This document shows positions 1 through 8,435 of a stretch of 18,140 bases of DNA, piece by piece; within the stretch, counting starts at the first letter, position 1; each line of letters begins with the position of its first letter. A program made the translations under genes and the position numbers. This DNA comes from Pavlovales sp. CCMP2436 (Eukaryota > Haptophyta > Pavlovophyceae > Pavlovales), in contig MU631371.1 of assembly GCA_026770615.1 (NCBI GenBank), positions 258,492-276,631 of the forward strand, read 5' to 3'. The notes under the pieces are model-generated. The model saw nothing but the letters and a program-made list of their open reading frames with translations, was not told the DNA's origin and did not search any database.

Positions 1-83
1 CACACACACACCACCACAACAACACCATTCTCCCTGACTGCAATACATTATATATTGCTTGAAAAGGCTCGCCATGAACTTAC
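1..83 (-). other. 5' part of an intron of the left-edge gene
   Basis: GTAAGT at 83-78 is a consensus donor directly after a codon-phase-1 exon end. Beyond it the sequence turns into a CA/CACC simple repeat at 1-20, unlike the exon. The acceptor is outside the window. The frame happens to stay open to the edge, so read-through instead of splicing cannot be excluded. Confidence 0.6.
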
Positions 84-909
84 CCGAGTGGGGGGGCGTG
101 TGGCGGCCCTCGACGGCCGCCATGACCGTGATGGGCGTGATGGGCGACTTGGACTTGGTGCGGGGCGACTTGGCGACGGGCGCGGCGACGGGCTTCTCAC
201 AGCCGAAGAGGACCATGTAGTTCGACTTGGACTTGGCGGCGGGCTCGGCGGCGGGCGCTCCACCACCAAAGAGCGCCATGTAGTTCGACTGGGACTTGGG
301 CTTGGCGGCGGGCGCGGCGGCGGGCGCTTCATAACCGACGGGCGCCCACCCGTTCATGAGCGAGCGCCCACCCGTCTGCGCCTCCGGGAGCTTGGCGGGG
401 AACATGGGGCTCATCGTGTACTCGAGGCGCCCCGGGTAGTGCGAGGGGCGGCGGGAAATGGGCGAGAACGCGCCGAAGCGGGACGAGCCGAGCAGCATGC
501 CGTGCGCTGAGAGGCACAGGGGCGGCGAGGCGCAGGTGGGGGTCGAGGGGCGTGAGCGCAGGCGCGGGTACGCCCGTGAAGCGGCTAGGTCGCAGCGCAG
601 CGCCTCCACGGGGCAGAGCGTGCGCTTGCGGGCGCGGGTAGGCTTCAGGTAGGTACCATCGATGAGCGGCGAGAGCAAGAGACTTTCGGTGGTGGCCTTG
701 GGATGCTGGGCGTCGTGGGCGGCGCGCTGCTCGTCCTCGCGGCGCTGCACCTTGTCCTCGCCGTCGTCGATTTCGTCGTTCGGGTTCTTGGAGGTGTTCT
801 GGGGCGCGCGCTGCGAGAGGTCGAGCAGGCGCGCGACATCGTCATGCGGCGGGGAGCGCAGGAGTTCATCGAACACGAGGTCAAAGCGCGCGGCCTCGTC
901 CTGCATCAT
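84..909 (-). CDS. Unrecognised SP-rich protein with SNYMxLFG repeats, partial at 3' end
   Basis: An uninterrupted minus-strand frame of 275 codons plus one base runs from ATG at 909 (a second ATG follows at 906) to a GTAAGT donor starting at 83, so the gene continues past the window edge. An in-frame TGA lies upstream (1018-1020). I do not recognise the family. The N-terminal ~60 residues are acidic and look helical (FDLVFDELLRSPPHDDVARL), the middle is Arg/Pro-rich, and several SP or TP sites occur (LLLSPLI, GAFSPIS, KSPITPIT), which are candidate proline-directed kinase sites. Near residues 193-236 a ~21-residue unit occurs twice: AP-AA-x-PAAK followed by SNYMALFG (208-215) or SNYMVLFG (229-236). 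GC-rich third positions and the clean donor argue for a real host gene. A nuclear, cell-cycle-linked role is inference from the SP sites and the upstream TTCCCGCC sites only. Confidence 0.75.
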
Positions 910-970
910 GCTGCGAGCGGGATGTCTTGCTGCTCTGAGGACGCGCTGTACGGGGACCGATCCGCGTCTG

Positions 971-978
971 GGCGGGAA
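971..978 (-). promoter_or_regulatory. E2F-like site TTCCCGCC
   Basis: Exact TTCCCGCC on the minus strand, 62 bases upstream of the ATG at 909. This is a core match to the E2F/DP site that drives S-phase genes in plants, algae and animals. Its position fits a proximal promoter of the left-edge gene. Confidence 0.4.
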
Positions 979-2282
979 TTCAGAACGTCAGATCGACTTA
1001 ATGAACTTCACAACTGTTCAGGACCTGTATTAACTGTCACGAGTCGTACTCAATCCACCCATAGCGTTACCTATTCCAACCTGTTTTGAAGCAGGGCGTC
1101 TAAACATGCAGTATGATTGTGTATGAGAATAGTTGACGAATTTCATCAGAACTCAGGCTTCCAAATTTGTGAAATCGAAGGTTCCAAAAAAAATTAAGTA
1201 TAGGACAAATTGATATGAGCGTATTCATCAACCCTAGTCTTTGTACCACTCATATGCAGTATTTCAATACGGCTAGACGAGATGACACATAGCCAGGACT
1301 GCACACGCCGATCCGCCGACCAGGACTGCGCCGATCGTCCTTAGCTCCGTATGCCCGTCTGCCGCCCCTTCGCAGGCGCCGCGCCGCCGTCGAGTGGGCC
1401 CGCACCAAATCTGGTAGGCCTTGCGCCCCCTCGAGCTATTTTGCGGCTTTTCCTAACTGGATTCAAATATTAACCCAGTGTGCCCCGGGGCCCCCAGTTA
1501 GCCCAAAACCCTTTTGGTGTGGAAATGACGGGTTTTTGGCGGGAAACGGGTTTTAAGCGGGCCCCCCGCGCCTCCTCAGGCCCCCCCGGTTCCCGCCAAC
1601 CCTTCCCGCCAAATGAGTACGATTTCCCGCCAAAACAACCCCTCGAAATTTAATTTTTTTAAAACTTTTTAAAATATTTTAAAATATTTTAAAAAAATTC
1701 AAAAATGGAGGCCCAAAAGCGCTCACATTTTGGAGTCCTGGACTTGTTTTAACCTTAAAATCCCGTAAAAAAATGTCGGAATTGGCGCACTGGCCATATA
1801 TACCAAGAGCCCATACCCCCAACGGACACCAGTGCACTGACCACCCCTGCCAAACGAAGATGCCTGTTGCGCAACCAACCTACGAATAATGTAGATTCAT
1901 TAACAGGTGTAAACCCGACCATAACCTCCATGCAGCCTAAGCCCACCCTCAGGCCCAGCCGAGGCTAGCAACGCTTACGCACATCAAACGTGGAAAAACG
2001 CAACCAGAGACCGTCTCGAACCAAATCCTCATTTCTACCAGGAGCAGCCAGTCCCACCGAACCCAAAACAGGACCAGCCAGTCCCGCCATAAACCACGAA
2101 TCCGCAGCAGGCCCGTCACGCATGCACGCATTGATCCATGACAAGTCCGTCATATTCATGCACCACTTACGCACACTGCGCTCAGCAACCAAACGGGCCC
2201 TTGAAACCGGCCAGTCACCCACGCTGTCACACCACTCGAGCGACAGCCCAGCTCACCCACTTCCGCCGTATCCTTTTCTCAC
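979..2282. other. Gene-less stretch
   Basis: No frame here shows coding character. 1291-1330 has a short imperfect direct repeat around CCAGGACTGC. 1455-1640 is C/G-homopolymer-rich and contains the TTCCCGCC cluster. 1641-1702 is almost pure A/T (repeated TTTTAAAATATTTT). 1780-2280 is C/A-rich with a small repeat (CCAGCCAGTCCC at about 2045 and 2075). I see no gene in it. Confidence 0.5.
1538..1631. promoter_or_regulatory. Cluster of four E2F-like TTCCCGCC sites
   Basis: TTCCCGCC occurs at 1590-1597, 1603-1610 and 1624-1631 on the plus strand, the last inside TTTCCCGCCAAAA, and as GGCGGGAA at 1538-1545. Four exact 8-mers in 94 bases are far above chance even in GC-rich DNA. The cluster is ~630-720 bases upstream of the ATG at 909, with no other gene start nearby. 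It could be a distal element of that gene, a divergent promoter, or a degenerate local repeat. Confidence 0.4.
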
Positions 2283-2415
2283 ATTCCGCTCGAGTCCTCT
2301 CATCGTCGTCGGTTCATAACGATAGTGTCACTTTTGCAAGTGAATCCGCCATTCCAGCAGGTTTTCAGCTTACTTCAGCTGCGCCTCTGCTGCCTGACTA
2401 CCACTGATGAAAATG
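2283..2415 (+). repeat. Dispersed repeat R4, copy A
   Basis: Bases 2283-2322 match the reverse complement of 15752-15791 at 37 of 40 positions (shared core CTCATCGTCGTCGGTTCAT). The similarity continues more weakly to a shared ACTGATGAAAATG at 2403-2415 (15664-15676 reversed). This is a ~130-bp dispersed element in opposite orientation 13 kb apart. Confidence 0.7.
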
Positions 2416-2473
2416 TTAGGTATTGTGCTTCTCCAGGATCACAGCCGGGCCTGTTAAGGTCACCGCCGGACCG

Positions 2474-2663
2474 CCGCGGGCCGCGCCCGCGGGATCAGGT
2501 TGTCCTTTAGTGTAGTATCGTATCGGTACGCGTCGTGCGTCGTGCAGTGCGACGAGTCGAATCAACAGTTCATCTTAATTTGAGCCTAATTAAGGCGGGC
2601 TCCGGCAACTCCGGAGCTGTAGCCGGACTTTAAGTCCGGCTACGGGGGAAGGGACCGCGGTCC
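2474..2663. repeat. Cluster of four GC-rich hairpins
   Basis: Four short inverted repeats lie in 190 bases. They are CCGCGGGC/GCCCGCGG around CGC (2474-2492), CTCCGG/CCGGAG (2600-2616), a perfect 12-bp-arm hairpin GTAGCCGGACTT with a 1-base centre (2619-2643), and the palindrome GGACCGCGGTCC (2652-2663). No coding frame overlaps convincingly. The density suggests structured RNA or DNA, for example a transposon end. Confidence 0.6.
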
Positions 2664-3050
2664 GATAAAACCCCCTGGGCGCCCTCGGGCAGCCACACAT
2701 CCGTCCACGTGCTCGAGCGCACACGAATGCTAACATCCCCCCGCGACTCACAGCGTGGGTCGGAGAGCGCATTGGTCCAGGATGTCCTTGACCATGCCAT
2801 TCTCGGTGCGCTTACGTTGTGTCGGAATTGGGGGGCCTGGTAGTGGACACTGCTGTTGGCGTGCTACCAGCTACCCGGACTTCTCCCATGACATTATTAG
2901 CTAGGTTATGGCCCATGCGGACGGGCCCCGGCAGGGAGCCGACGGCGGGACGTGACTTAGTCAGAGAGCAGGAACGCGCGGAAAGCCCGTTCGGGGTGAA
3001 CCCCACCCGGAATTTATCCCGCGTAACAGAAATAACAGCAAACAGCAAAT
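2664..3050. other. Gene-less stretch left of the 6-kb element
   Basis: Moderately GC-rich, with no frame that looks coding on either strand. It ends in AAT at 3048-3050, the putative target duplication of the element that follows. Confidence 0.4.
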
Positions 3051-3090
3051 ACTGCCCGTTGGATTAAAGAATTCCGAGGGGAAAAAGTCA
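3051..3090 (+). repeat. Left inverted repeat of the 6-kb block
   Basis: Shares ACTGCCCGTTGGATT and AATTCCGAGGGGAAAAA with the reverse complement of 8955-9003. The right copy has a few extra A/T bases between these two blocks. Confidence 0.75.
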
Positions 3091-3729
3091 GGTGCTCGGC
3101 CAGTACCGCGCTCTCGCAGCCCTCGGCGAAGCGTGACCGCGGCGTCATGGCTGGCAACAGCGGGCGGGCTGCCGCGAAGCTCGCCAGCGCGGCTTGGAGG
3201 CCAGGTTGGTACAGGCAGACGCGCGCGCGCGGCTGCTCCGGGCGCGCAGGACGTGCAGTCAAGCGCCACGCCCGTCGACGCGCAGTCCAACGCCGAGCCC
3301 GTCACCAAGAAGACGCGCGACCGCCTGAACGCGCAGAAACGCCGCTAGGAGCACAATGCGGCGGATGCGAAACACGCGGAGCTGATCCCGTTGGGCAAGG
3401 GACGCGCGTCCCGTGGCAAGGCCGCGGACAAGCTCACGCCGTCCAAGACGGGTCTCCAGCACAAGCCAGACGCGCGCAGTATCGCGGCTGGGGCTGGTGC
3501 TACCGCCGCCGGGCTGCTGGCGATGAGTAAGCCGGGTGCTATCGTGAGCGGCGTGCGGCGACGGCTTGGCCCGGAGGAGGAGGAGGAGGAGGAGGAGGAC
3601 GCCGTCCTCGCGCCGGCCCGCGACCCCAAGCGCCAGAAGGGCAGCAAGCAGCTGGCGGACATCGACCTGCCGCGCGCAAGTGCACAGATCTTCTTCGGGG
3701 TGACCAAAGACGGCAAGCTCGATTGCAAC

Positions 3730-3814
3730 GTGAGTATGGAGATTGTCCGGCTCGAACCGAGCAGTCGCTGCTGGGGCAGGCAGTTCGGGTGCGGTTGACG
3801 CAAGCGGCCGGGAG
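3730..3814 (+). other. Candidate intron 1 of the unknown gene
   Basis: GTGAGT donor at 3730 follows codon AAC. Using the AG at 3813-3814 restores the frame that reads MARVSNLDEFKSD. The acceptor context (CGGGAG) has no pyrimidine tract, so the exact 3' end is uncertain. Confidence 0.45.
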
Positions 3815-4475
3815 ATGGCAAGAGTCTCCAACCTCGATGAGTTCAAGTCAGACGCTGTCCTGCAGATCCGCGACGAGCGCGGGAAAGGCCCCGACCTCGC
3901 GGACCAGTACGACATGCGCAAAAACACCCCTGACCTGCTCTACTCGAAGCTCCACGGTGTCGAGCTGCGCGACCGTGGTAAGGTGGCCAAGAACGCTTCC
4001 ACGTACCCGATCAAGTCCGGCGCGGAGCTGGCCGCGTACCTCAAACAGGTGGGCGGCGGTGAAGAGCTGTGCTTTGCGTTCGGCCCGACGGAGAAGGCGT
4101 GTAAGCAGACGCACACGAAACGGCAGCTTGCAGAGACCGCGCTTCGCACAGCTGCCGCTAAGGTGTAGGCTGCTGAGCTGATCGCGAAGACGAAGCTCGC
4201 GAATGCCAAGGGATCGGCGGGCGGCGGCAAGGCCGCATTTAAGTCGACAACGGACCAAGACGAGGGAAGCGAGGAGGGAAGTGAGGACGAGGATGGCGCA
4301 TCAGCGAGCCGGCCCGGCCGCAAGGGGGACGGCGCGGCGCGGCGGCGCATCCGCACCCTGCATGTGTACCCTTTCTACGCGACGCAGATGGAGGCCAAGA
4401 TGGGGCATTACGCCATCACGCTTGAGGTCCCATTGGGACGCGAGCGATCTCACCCTCAGCGACCTCGCTACCCAG

Positions 4476-4602
4476 GTATAATGCAGCAACTTACTTTGTT
4501 TCTTCAATCCTCACTCCGAGCTACTTTGTTATCGTTCTCGCGACATCCTAACCGACCAAAATATGTCTGACCATTCCTGCCCGTGACCTGCCCGTGACCT
4601 AG
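4476..4602 (+). other. Intron 2 of the unknown gene
   Basis: CAG|GTATAATG donor and GACCTAG|GTG acceptor, 127 bp, phase 0. The interior is AT-richer than the exons and stops the frame. Joining gives LATQ-VRIYLDAHAFG. Confidence 0.7.
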
Positions 4603-5236
4603 GTGCGGATTTACCTCGACGCGCACGCCTTCGGAATGCTGCCGTCGCCCAACATACCGCCGAAACTGCATGCACTCCGGCGCAAGACTTCCGGCCTCAC
4701 GGACACCACCCGCGGGACCTCTCTCTCTCTGTCCTCCGACGCCGACTTGGCCGAGTCGATCAAGCAGTGGTTGAGCGACGACGGCCGACTGGCCTTTGGC
4801 GTGGCAGTGACAGAGACCAGGGGGGGGGAGACCCTTATGGTGGGTAAGCGCCAGAGCAGCGGTGGCGTTGGAGCGGGCTGGGGGCCGCTGCCTGACGGGC
4901 AGCTCGCTGCCTCTCGCGTGCCCGGCGGGTCCGGGAGTCTTTCCGCCGACGCGCTCGCAGGCTACGACGGAGTGGCCGCGCGTGGAGGCCCGGTAGACCT
5001 GCGTGGCCTGCGCCTGGGAGAATAGCTCGCTTTGCAGCTTGAGCTGTGCTGGAGCTACCACTTCGCGCAGGTCGGCCACTGTGCGAAGCTGGCGATGCAG
5101 AAGGTGGCCACGTGGGCTGTATCCAGCGACTCTACGGGCACTTTCGCGCGCAGTCTCGGGGAGTTTTCGGAGCTCCACCTACTCCGCGCGATCAAGGGGG
5201 CTAAGCTGCCGACTCACCTCTCTCCAATCCCGAAAG

Positions 5237-5369
5237 GTGTGCGCCTGCGTTTATGACTGTGCTTTTTTTTTCTTTCTTTTTTTTTTTTTTTTTTTTATTC
5301 CCTCACTCTCGCTCTCGTTCCCTATTGATATTGACACCGAGCTGTATCCTTCTGTTGTTACATTCGCAG
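5237..5369 (+). other. Intron 3 of the unknown gene
   Basis: AAAG|GTGTGC donor and CATTCGCAG|AA acceptor, 133 bp, phase 1. A long T-rich tract (about 5264-5297) lies inside, and a second pyrimidine-rich stretch precedes the acceptor. Joining makes PIPKG-type sequence run into ENFDALAEP. Confidence 0.75.
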
Positions 5370-5599
5370 AAAATTTTGACGCGCTTGCAGAGCCCGTCGC
5401 AGTCGTGGCGCAGTCCACGCCTGCGGCGCCGCCCGCCCCCGGAAGCCCGTTGTCGGCGGCCGCCTCCATCGCGAAGTTCGCTGCCGCGCTCGCGCAGCTA
5501 ACGCTACTGAAAGAGGCGCTATCGGAAGGGCGCTACAAACGAATGCTGACAAAACTGTACGCGGATTTCGATATGACCCCGCCGCCGACGCCTGCGTAG

Positions 5600-5987
5600 G
5601 CAGTGAGCGAATGCCTACGCCGCCGCGGACTTCCCGCCTCCCCTCTCCTACCGCGAGCCGCAAGCACATGTACTAGATTGAAAAAGAAACGCATCAGTGC
5701 CAACAGCCAACTAGTTCACTTTCATTATTATAAAGCTAGTTCCCGGCAAATCGAGAGCAGATAACCCGGCTAAAATTATGATATTAAAATTTATCAGTTA
5801 ATTTAAATATTAGTTTTAATAACTTACTAGTAGAAGATATCCGGCCCGGTTTGTAGCGGTCGCAGTATGGCGTGAAGCGATGCAGATCACGTGTGCGACC
5901 AACTCGGCAAATAAGCCCAAATATACTTTAAAAGAAATAAGCGCGCTAGACAAATTAACTATCTAAAGACCAATTATTAACTAAATT
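5600..5987. other. AT-rich gene-less spacer
   Basis: Downstream of the unknown gene and of the convergent transposase. It is AT-rich apart from a GC-richer patch around 5840-5905. I searched for the partner of a Tc1-type terminal repeat and found only GGCCCGGTT, shared inversely with 7236-7249, too short to define an end. Confidence 0.4.
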
Positions 5988-7206
5988 CTAGGACGAGTAC
6001 ACCGGACCCTGGTGCTGACCGCCAGCGCGGTAGCCGCAGTGCCGGTAGATGGCAGCCGGCCCGGAAGGTGCGTTCGGCCCGACGCGGCTCTCGGCGTAGC
6101 AGTTATAAAAGCACCACTCCAGAGCGCGGTCGAGCCGCATCCCCTTGAGCTTGTCCCCGTTCCGGCGCCAGCAGGCCTTGAAGGCAGAGAACCCATACTC
6201 ATCTGGGTTGTCGATGCAGCAGTAGGGGGCGAGGAAGATGAGCAGAGCGCCGACGTCCGTCCGCCATGGGCGGGTGACTTTCGCCATCACAGCCAGCAGC
6301 TCGGCCTCGCGGGCGTGATGAATCTGGCAGTTGTCGAGGACGAGAATCGAGTTGGGGCTGGGGTAGGGCTCCATGACCGCGTTGATGAGCGAGGTGATGT
6401 GCTCGAGGAAAAGTTCCGAGTTGTATGCGCCCACCACGTAGCGCCACGAGACAAAGCCCTCGGTCGTGAAGAAGGCAAGCACTGAGATCATCTTCCCGCG
6501 ATGCATCACCTCGATTACGCTCACGCGCTGCCCCACCGCCCCAACCGTGCTTCCGCCGCATGGTCCGGCCATCCATCGCCGTATCGTCGGCGAACACGAG
6601 CCAGGACGGGTCGAGCGCGCACGAATTGATCTGGTGCCAGTAGGCAGCCCGCTTGACCTCGTCGCGTCCTCGAGCGACCTTCTGCATCTTCTTGAGCGAT
6701 ATGCCGGCCGCGTGCAGCGCGCCGTGGAGGTACTCGCGGCCGAAGCGGACCTCCGGGAAGCGCAGGTACATCTCGTCCGAGATCTTAGAGAGGTAGAGCC
6801 ACGGATTCTCCTCGACAATCTCGAGCATCGCCTGCTCGTGCAGAGCGGTCATCCTCTTGATCCGCGACTTGCGCGGCGCAAAGTCGACTGCGCCCGTCTC
6901 CCTAAATCGCTTGAGCGTGTTGTGGACCGTCCTCTCGCAGATGCCGGTCCCTGCAGTCCGGTTGATGTTCGCAATGTACGGGACGTCGAAGCCGAGGAAG
7001 AGGGACTGCCACAAGAAGATCTCCATCACCTGGAGGGATAGCGGCCGCGCACGGTTGCCAGCCTTCCGGCCCCGCTTGCGCGGCCCGTCCTCGTCATGGC
7101 TGTCGTCGGAATCATCAGACGCGGACTCTTCCCCGCGTGGACAGCTCCGGACTCCAGCCGCAGCCCCGCCGGCGGCGCTGGCATCTCGTCCTCGACGTCC
7201 CGCCAT
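5988..7206 (-). pseudogene. Tc1/mariner (IS630)-type DDE transposase, frameshifted
   Basis: A cut-and-paste transposase of the Tc1/mariner-IS630 superfamily. The start ATG is at 7206; the GTG just before it is unlikely in a eukaryote. The N-terminus has an acidic patch and a basic NLS-like PRKRGRKAGNRAR. A helix-turn-helix region follows at ~60-110 (VPYIANINRTAGTGICERTV) and a second helical segment (YLHGALHAAGISLKKM). Catalytic blocks are WLVFADDTAMDGR (D207/D208), ILVLDNCQIHH, and FLAPYCCIDNPDEYGF, which matches the family LPPYSPDLNPIE block, so the triad is D-D-E with ~44 residues between the last two. One extra base (or two missing) in the G-rich run near 6530-6545, just after RKHGWG, splits the frame. 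Otherwise ~405 codons are open to TAG at 5988-5990. The single lesion suggests recent inactivation or a sequence error. Confidence 0.85.
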
Positions 7207-7320
7207 CACGCCTAGGAGACAGCCCGCCTGAGCGCGAACCGGGCCCTGTGTAATATCAGCAGATCATCTCCCTAAACGCCCTCGCCCGGGCACACTACCG
7301 GAGACCCATCGGCACGCGCG

Positions 7321-7440
7321 GTGGCGCCCAAGCCAGCGCAGCCGACTAAGGCACGCAGCAGGCAATGGGCGACGCAGCGCTCAGACCAGCACAACATTCA
7401 GAACAGTCAGACGCCAGCTTGAATCCCTATCATAAATATA
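7321..7440 (+). repeat. Repeat R1, copy A
   Basis: 120 bp from GTGGCGCCCAAGCC to CCCTATCATAAATATA, identical to 16099-16218 except for one base. The AT-rich end (GAATCCCTATCATAAATATA) recurs at 16062-16090 and, altered, at 15145-15168, 16800 (inverted) and 16986, so it is probably a transposon terminus. It lies 115 bp upstream of the Tc1-type transposase start and might be its end. Confidence 0.85.
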
Positions 7441-7528
7441 CGGAAGCCCGGGCGCGCACAGGGGGGGGTCGTGCATCACTCGGGCTTCAATGTGAAACCC
7501 GACCTCGGGCCGCGGCCGCGGCGGTGAT

Positions 7529-7551
7529 ACCCGAGGTGGGGCCCACCTCGG
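7529..7551. repeat. Hairpin CCCGAGGTGGG/CCCACCTCGGG
   Basis: Two perfect 11-base arms around one base. It is related to the CACCTGGGG units at 8071-8157. Confidence 0.8.
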
Positions 7552-7595
7552 GCTGGTTGTCTCTGGTGATGAGCCCCACCTCGGGCAGTGATGTT

Positions 7596-7616
7596 AAAAA
7601 AAAAAAAAAAAAAAAA
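7596..7616 (+). repeat. A21 homopolymer
   Basis: An uninterrupted run of 21 A. It could be a homopolymer or the tail of an old retroposed sequence; no cDNA body is recognisable upstream. Confidence 0.9.
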
Positions 7617-7645
7617 GTTTAAGCTAAAAAAATAAACCCCATCGC

Positions 7646-7879
7646 TTCCAGCGATACGTCACCGCTGGGATCATCAATGGACTCGCTTGCTCGCGCACTG
7701 TCGGGCGGCCCCGCGTTGCGCAGCGACTCCAGCGCTTTGCTTTCGGCTCCCTCATCATCCACCACTTCTACCAGCTCCACACTTCGGCGTAGCGCGTAGG
7801 AGCTTGCGTCGGAGCGCTAAGATCAGCCTGACTTGAACTTGAAACGTACCGCCAGCTCGAACCCCCCTACATTAATATA
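7646..7879 (-). repeat. Repeat R3, copy A (decayed coding fragment)
   Basis: ~234 bp closely matching 15812-16044 and partly 15525-15665. On the minus strand it reads EVVDDEGAESKALESL and then RNAGPPDSARASES, as in copy B. A preceding in-frame TGA ends the shared ELAVRFKFKSG. It begins with a small hairpin CCAGCG/CGCTGG (7649-7669). Confidence 0.8.
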
Positions 7880-7880
7880 T

Positions 7881-7928
7881 TGGCTAATATTGCAAAATAT
7901 ATTGGCTAATATTGATCGGCTAATATTG
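7881..7928 (+). repeat. Three TGGCTAATATTG units
   Basis: (T)TGGCTAATATTG at 7881-7892 and 7902-7914, and CGGCTAATATTG at 7917-7928. They lie just outside repeat R3. Confidence 0.8.
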
Positions 7929-8070
7929 ACCATATCTGGCAAGTGCCATGAAGGCATACCCCCCCACCCCCATCCCCCATAAGGCGTTGAAGTCTTCGGA
8001 TGCGGCAAAATAATAAAATTAATCAAATTAGTTACTAAATCCACTTCCCCCGACCCCGGGCTCGTCAGTC

Positions 8071-8157
8071 GACGGTGATACCCCTACCTGGGGACGGTGA
8101 TACCCTACCTGGGGCTCGTGAGGCCGACGGTGATACCCCACCTGGGGTACATATTTT
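8071..8157 (+). repeat. Minisatellite GACGGTGATACCC-ACCTGGGG
   Basis: Three units begin at 8071, 8093 and 8126. The last two are separated by GCTCGTGAGGCC, similar to the GCTCGTCAGTC before the first. A related unit (GGTGATACCCGAGGTGGGG) lies at 7524-7542. Confidence 0.8.
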
Positions 8158-8253
8158 CCCGGTGAAGCCCGAGCATGCACGACCCCCCCCCCCGTGCGCG
8201 GGCTACCGTATATATTACACTGGACGAGCCCTGTTTTTTTTAATTATATACAA

Positions 8254-8312
8254 ATTAGCGGCTCAGCATGGTTCAACAGGTGTTTTTCAGTCACTGGCTT
8301 GGTCGACGTCAG
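8254..8312 (+). repeat. Repeat R2, copy A
   Basis: 59 bp sharing ATTAGCGGCTCAGCATGG, TTCAACAG and CTTGGTCGACGTCAG with 16634-16692 in the same orientation. Confidence 0.8.
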
Positions 8313-8435
8313 GCTGAGGTCGAGCGATCGACCCAAACTACGACTTACTTACTACAGAAAGGGCAGCAGGCAGTGGGTTGCAGACATTCTGTTTCAGGAG
8401 TGGTCGACTCCGAGCGTGTAGGCGCGACGACGTTC

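Larger units (their letters stand above)
3147..5599 (+). pseudogene. Broken multi-exon gene of unknown function
   Basis: Four exons can be joined: 3147-3729, 3815-4475, 4603-5236 and 5370-5599. The probable start is ATG 3147 (MAGNSGRAAAKL), after which the frame must shift by ~3240 to the one that continues. Features in order: a basic region (KKTRDRLNAQKRR), an eight-Glu run from GAG repeats (3574-3599), a charged region (DEFKSDAVLQIRDERGKGPD), an acidic stretch (DEGSEEGSEDEDG), and an Ala/Pro-rich C-terminus ending PPPTPA then TAG. The frame is broken by in-frame TAG codons at 3346-3348, 4166-4168 and 5023-5025 and by a frameshift near 4435 (HYAITLEVPLG to DASDLTLSDLATQ). Codon use is GC-rich throughout. 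I do not recognise the family. It lies just inside the left end of the 6-kb block and may be its cargo or own gene. Confidence 0.6.
7434..8219. repeat. Inverted-repeat-bounded small element
   Basis: The left arm (about 7434-7499) has AATATACGG, GCCCGGGCGCGCACA, a G run, GTCGTGCAT and CTCGGGCTTCA. The right arm (about 8148-8219) carries the same blocks reversed. The ~785-bp interior holds repeat R3 and minisatellite units and no intact gene, as in a MITE or foldback element. Confidence 0.6.

Noticed and set aside
55..510. Plus-strand 151-codon frame rich in Gly/Arg/Leu
   Set aside because: It is the antisense shadow of the minus-strand gene at 84-909, which has better codon use and a splice donor.
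645..884. Minus-strand frame of Ser/Arg/Thr
   Set aside because: Out-of-frame shadow of the same gene; composition typical of a shifted GC-rich frame.
3259..3927. 222-codon minus-strand frame
   Set aside because: Leu-rich run is the antisense of the Glu tract in the plus-strand gene; no independent support.
3346..5025. Genome-wide reassignment of UAG to an amino acid
   Set aside because: The sigma factor exon and the Tc1-type transposase both end naturally at TAG, so UAG acts as a stop here; only local read-through remains open.
5843..7249. GGCCCGGTT shared inversely at 5846 and 7237 as Tc1-type terminal repeats
   Set aside because: Only about nine bases, GC-rich, with no TA duplication next to it; expected by chance.
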